A program made the position numbers and the translations under genes. Below, piece by piece: positions 6,688 through 7,407 of a stretch of 7,407 nt of DNA. Within the stretch, counting starts at the first letter, position 1. Each line of letters starts with the position of its first letter. This DNA is from Bacteroidota bacterium (GTDB taxonomy: Bacteria > Bacteroidota > Rhodothermia > Rhodothermales > UBA10348): assembly GCA_018623785.1 (NCBI GenBank), contig JAAZVD010000072.1, forward strand, positions 1 to 7,407, written 5' to 3'. The notes below the pieces were generated by a model. That model made no database searches, was not told where the DNA came from, and was given only the letters and a program-made list of their open reading frames with translations.

Positions 6688-7407
6688 ATGTTTTTCAAGC
6701 CCGATCAAAACAACGTTTCCGACGCCCGCGAGGCAGTTAAGAAGCAATTGCTCCGCTCCCTCATTCAGCAGGTTGTGGATGAGCTTGGCAGTGCCAACAA
6801 TGCAGAGCTAGACACAGATGTAGCAGCCGTTCTAAAAGAAGATGGTTTCAAAGACAGCATTGATTCACTTCGTGCTGCCGTAACCGAGGGTGTTCACCGG
6901 TGTCTGTATGATGGGCTGGTTGCAGATGTGGTCTCGCAACTTGACCTCTCTGAGGAAAGCCCGGACAAGTATGTGGAAGCAGTACTTGAACAGGCGGACT
7001 TCAGTACGCTCCGGGAGGCTATTCGCACCAAGGCGTTGAACCGAGTAGGCTCAGATGTTATGCCCGCCATTGTTGACGAGGAAACCGCTGCCGTGGAATC
7101 CTACGAAGTCACCGAAGAGGAGGCCGTGGATCTTGTTGACGCCGCGCTCGAAGGTATGGATGCCGGCGCTCTGCGCCGCCAGGTCAAGGGTATGATTGAT
7201 GCGCGTCTGCGCTCGGACATTGTGCCGACGGTTATCGATGAGGAGTCCGCCGCTGTAGCGTCCTACGAGGCCACAGATGCCGAGGATCTTGTTGACGCCG
7301 CGCTCGAAGGTATGGATGCCGGCGCGCTTCGCCGCCAGGTCAAGGGTATGATTGATGCGCGTCTGCGCTCGGACATTGTGCCGACGGTTATCGATGAGGA
7401 GTCCGCC
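6688..7407 (+). CDS. Acidic helical tandem-repeat protein, unrecognised (3' end outside window)
   Basis: Beginning at the ATG at 6688, 240 codons run to the window edge with no stop. AGGA at 6677-6680, seven bases before the ATG, is a good ribosome binding site. There is no signal peptide or membrane helix, so the protein should be cytosolic. It is rich in Asp and Glu and predicted almost wholly helical. Residues 1-43 (MFFKPDQNN, then REAVKKQLLRSLIQQVVDEL) may themselves be a degenerate unit. Repeats follow at about 44-93 (divergent), 94-147 (moderately similar), 148-199 and 200-240+ (identical as far as seen). Each unit reads as a short helix (LVDAALEGMD), a long helix (ALRRQVKGMIDARLRSDIV), then an acidic segment DEE(S/T)AAV-SYE. 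I do not recognise the family and assign no function. It is transcribed divergently from pruA. Coding is supported because the repeat differences are synonymous. Confidence 0.85.
   Translation, partial: MFFKPDQNNVSDAREAVKKQLLRSLIQQVVDELGSANNAELDTDVAAVLKEDGFKDSIDSLRAAVTEGVHRCLYDGLVADVVSQLDLSEESPDKYVEAVLEQADFSTLREAIRTKALNRVGSDVMPAIVDEETAAVESYEVTEEEAVDLVDAALEGMDAGALRRQVKGMIDARLRSDIVPTVIDEESAAVASYEATDAEDLVDAALEGMDAGALRRQVKGMIDARLRSDIVPTVIDEESA
6817..7128 (+). repeat. Two divergent upstream copies of the repeat unit
   Basis: At protein level, residues 94-147 (6967-7128, 54 codons) align with the next unit. YVEAVLEQ matches LVDAALEG, the LRE and LRR positions line up, and DEETAAVESYE matches DEESAAVASYE, with a two-residue insertion near the end. 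Residues 44-93 (6817-6966) match more weakly: AAVLKEDGF against EAVLEQADF, then SLRAAV against TLREAI, with an insertion of about four residues. DNA similarity has largely decayed. The boundaries are approximate. Confidence 0.65.
7129..7407 (+). repeat. Near-identical 156-bp in-frame tandem repeat (second copy cut by window end)
   Basis: Copy one is 7129-7284. Copy two starts at 7285 and is visible for 123 bp. The visible part matches copy one at 121 of 123 bases. The two differences are third-position changes in adjacent codons (GCT CTG at 7168-7173 against GCG CTT at 7324-7329), both silent. The period is exactly 52 codons. Total copy number cannot be known from this window. Confidence 0.95.

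Noticed and set aside
6427..6747. Minus-strand open frame of 106 codons over the intergenic region and the start of the repeat gene
   Set aside because: It crosses the terminator hairpin, the leader stem and the ribosome binding site of the repeat protein gene, and its translation looks random.

Overview
This is a moderate-GC bacterial chromosomal window with five protein-coding genes. It is densely packed on its left two thirds. The mitochondrial-like (ALDH4A1-type) pyrroline-5-carboxylate dehydrogenase, the PgpH-type 7TM-HD protein and the general scarcity of Shine-Dalgarno sequences fit the FCB group (Bacteroidota or Rhodothermota/Balneolota relatives). That placement is an inference and no marker gene in the window settles it. 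No rRNA, tRNA, insertion sequence or CRISPR array was seen.

Layout. (1) Bases 1-2139, plus strand: a PgpH-family membrane HD phosphohydrolase whose 5' end lies outside the window. (2) Bases 2104-3021, minus strand: a GntR/YtrA-like regulator that converges on pgpH and overlaps its 3' end by 36 bp. (3) Bases 3093-6296, minus strand: a tight cluster transcribed in the order pruA (pyrroline-5-carboxylate dehydrogenase), a DapB/2,4-diaminopentanoate-dehydrogenase-like NAD(P)-dependent oxidoreductase, then a small two-helix membrane protein. The gaps are 54 and 15 bp, and the regulator follows 71 bp further on. (4) Bases 6297-6687: a 391-bp divergent intergenic region containing several inverted repeats, including a terminator-like hairpin and a long stem just ahead of the next gene. 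(5) Bases 6688-7407 and beyond, plus strand: the first 240 codons of an acidic helical repeat protein with no stop codon before the window ends. Its last two visible 52-residue repeats are nearly identical at DNA level.

How they may work together. PruA makes glutamate from glutamate semialdehyde, the last step of proline and ornithine/arginine catabolism. The neighbouring dehydrogenase belongs to a family that includes the amine-oxidising enzyme of ornithine fermentation. The pair therefore looks like an amino-acid or amine degradation unit, with the downstream GntR protein as a candidate regulator; a GTACA-N6-TGTAC dyad in front of that gene could be its autoregulatory site. The PgpH-like protein is probably a cyclic-di-AMP hydrolase and shows no obvious link to the cluster. 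The most unusual part is the right edge: an unrecognised, recently expanded tandem-repeat protein behind a structured leader.
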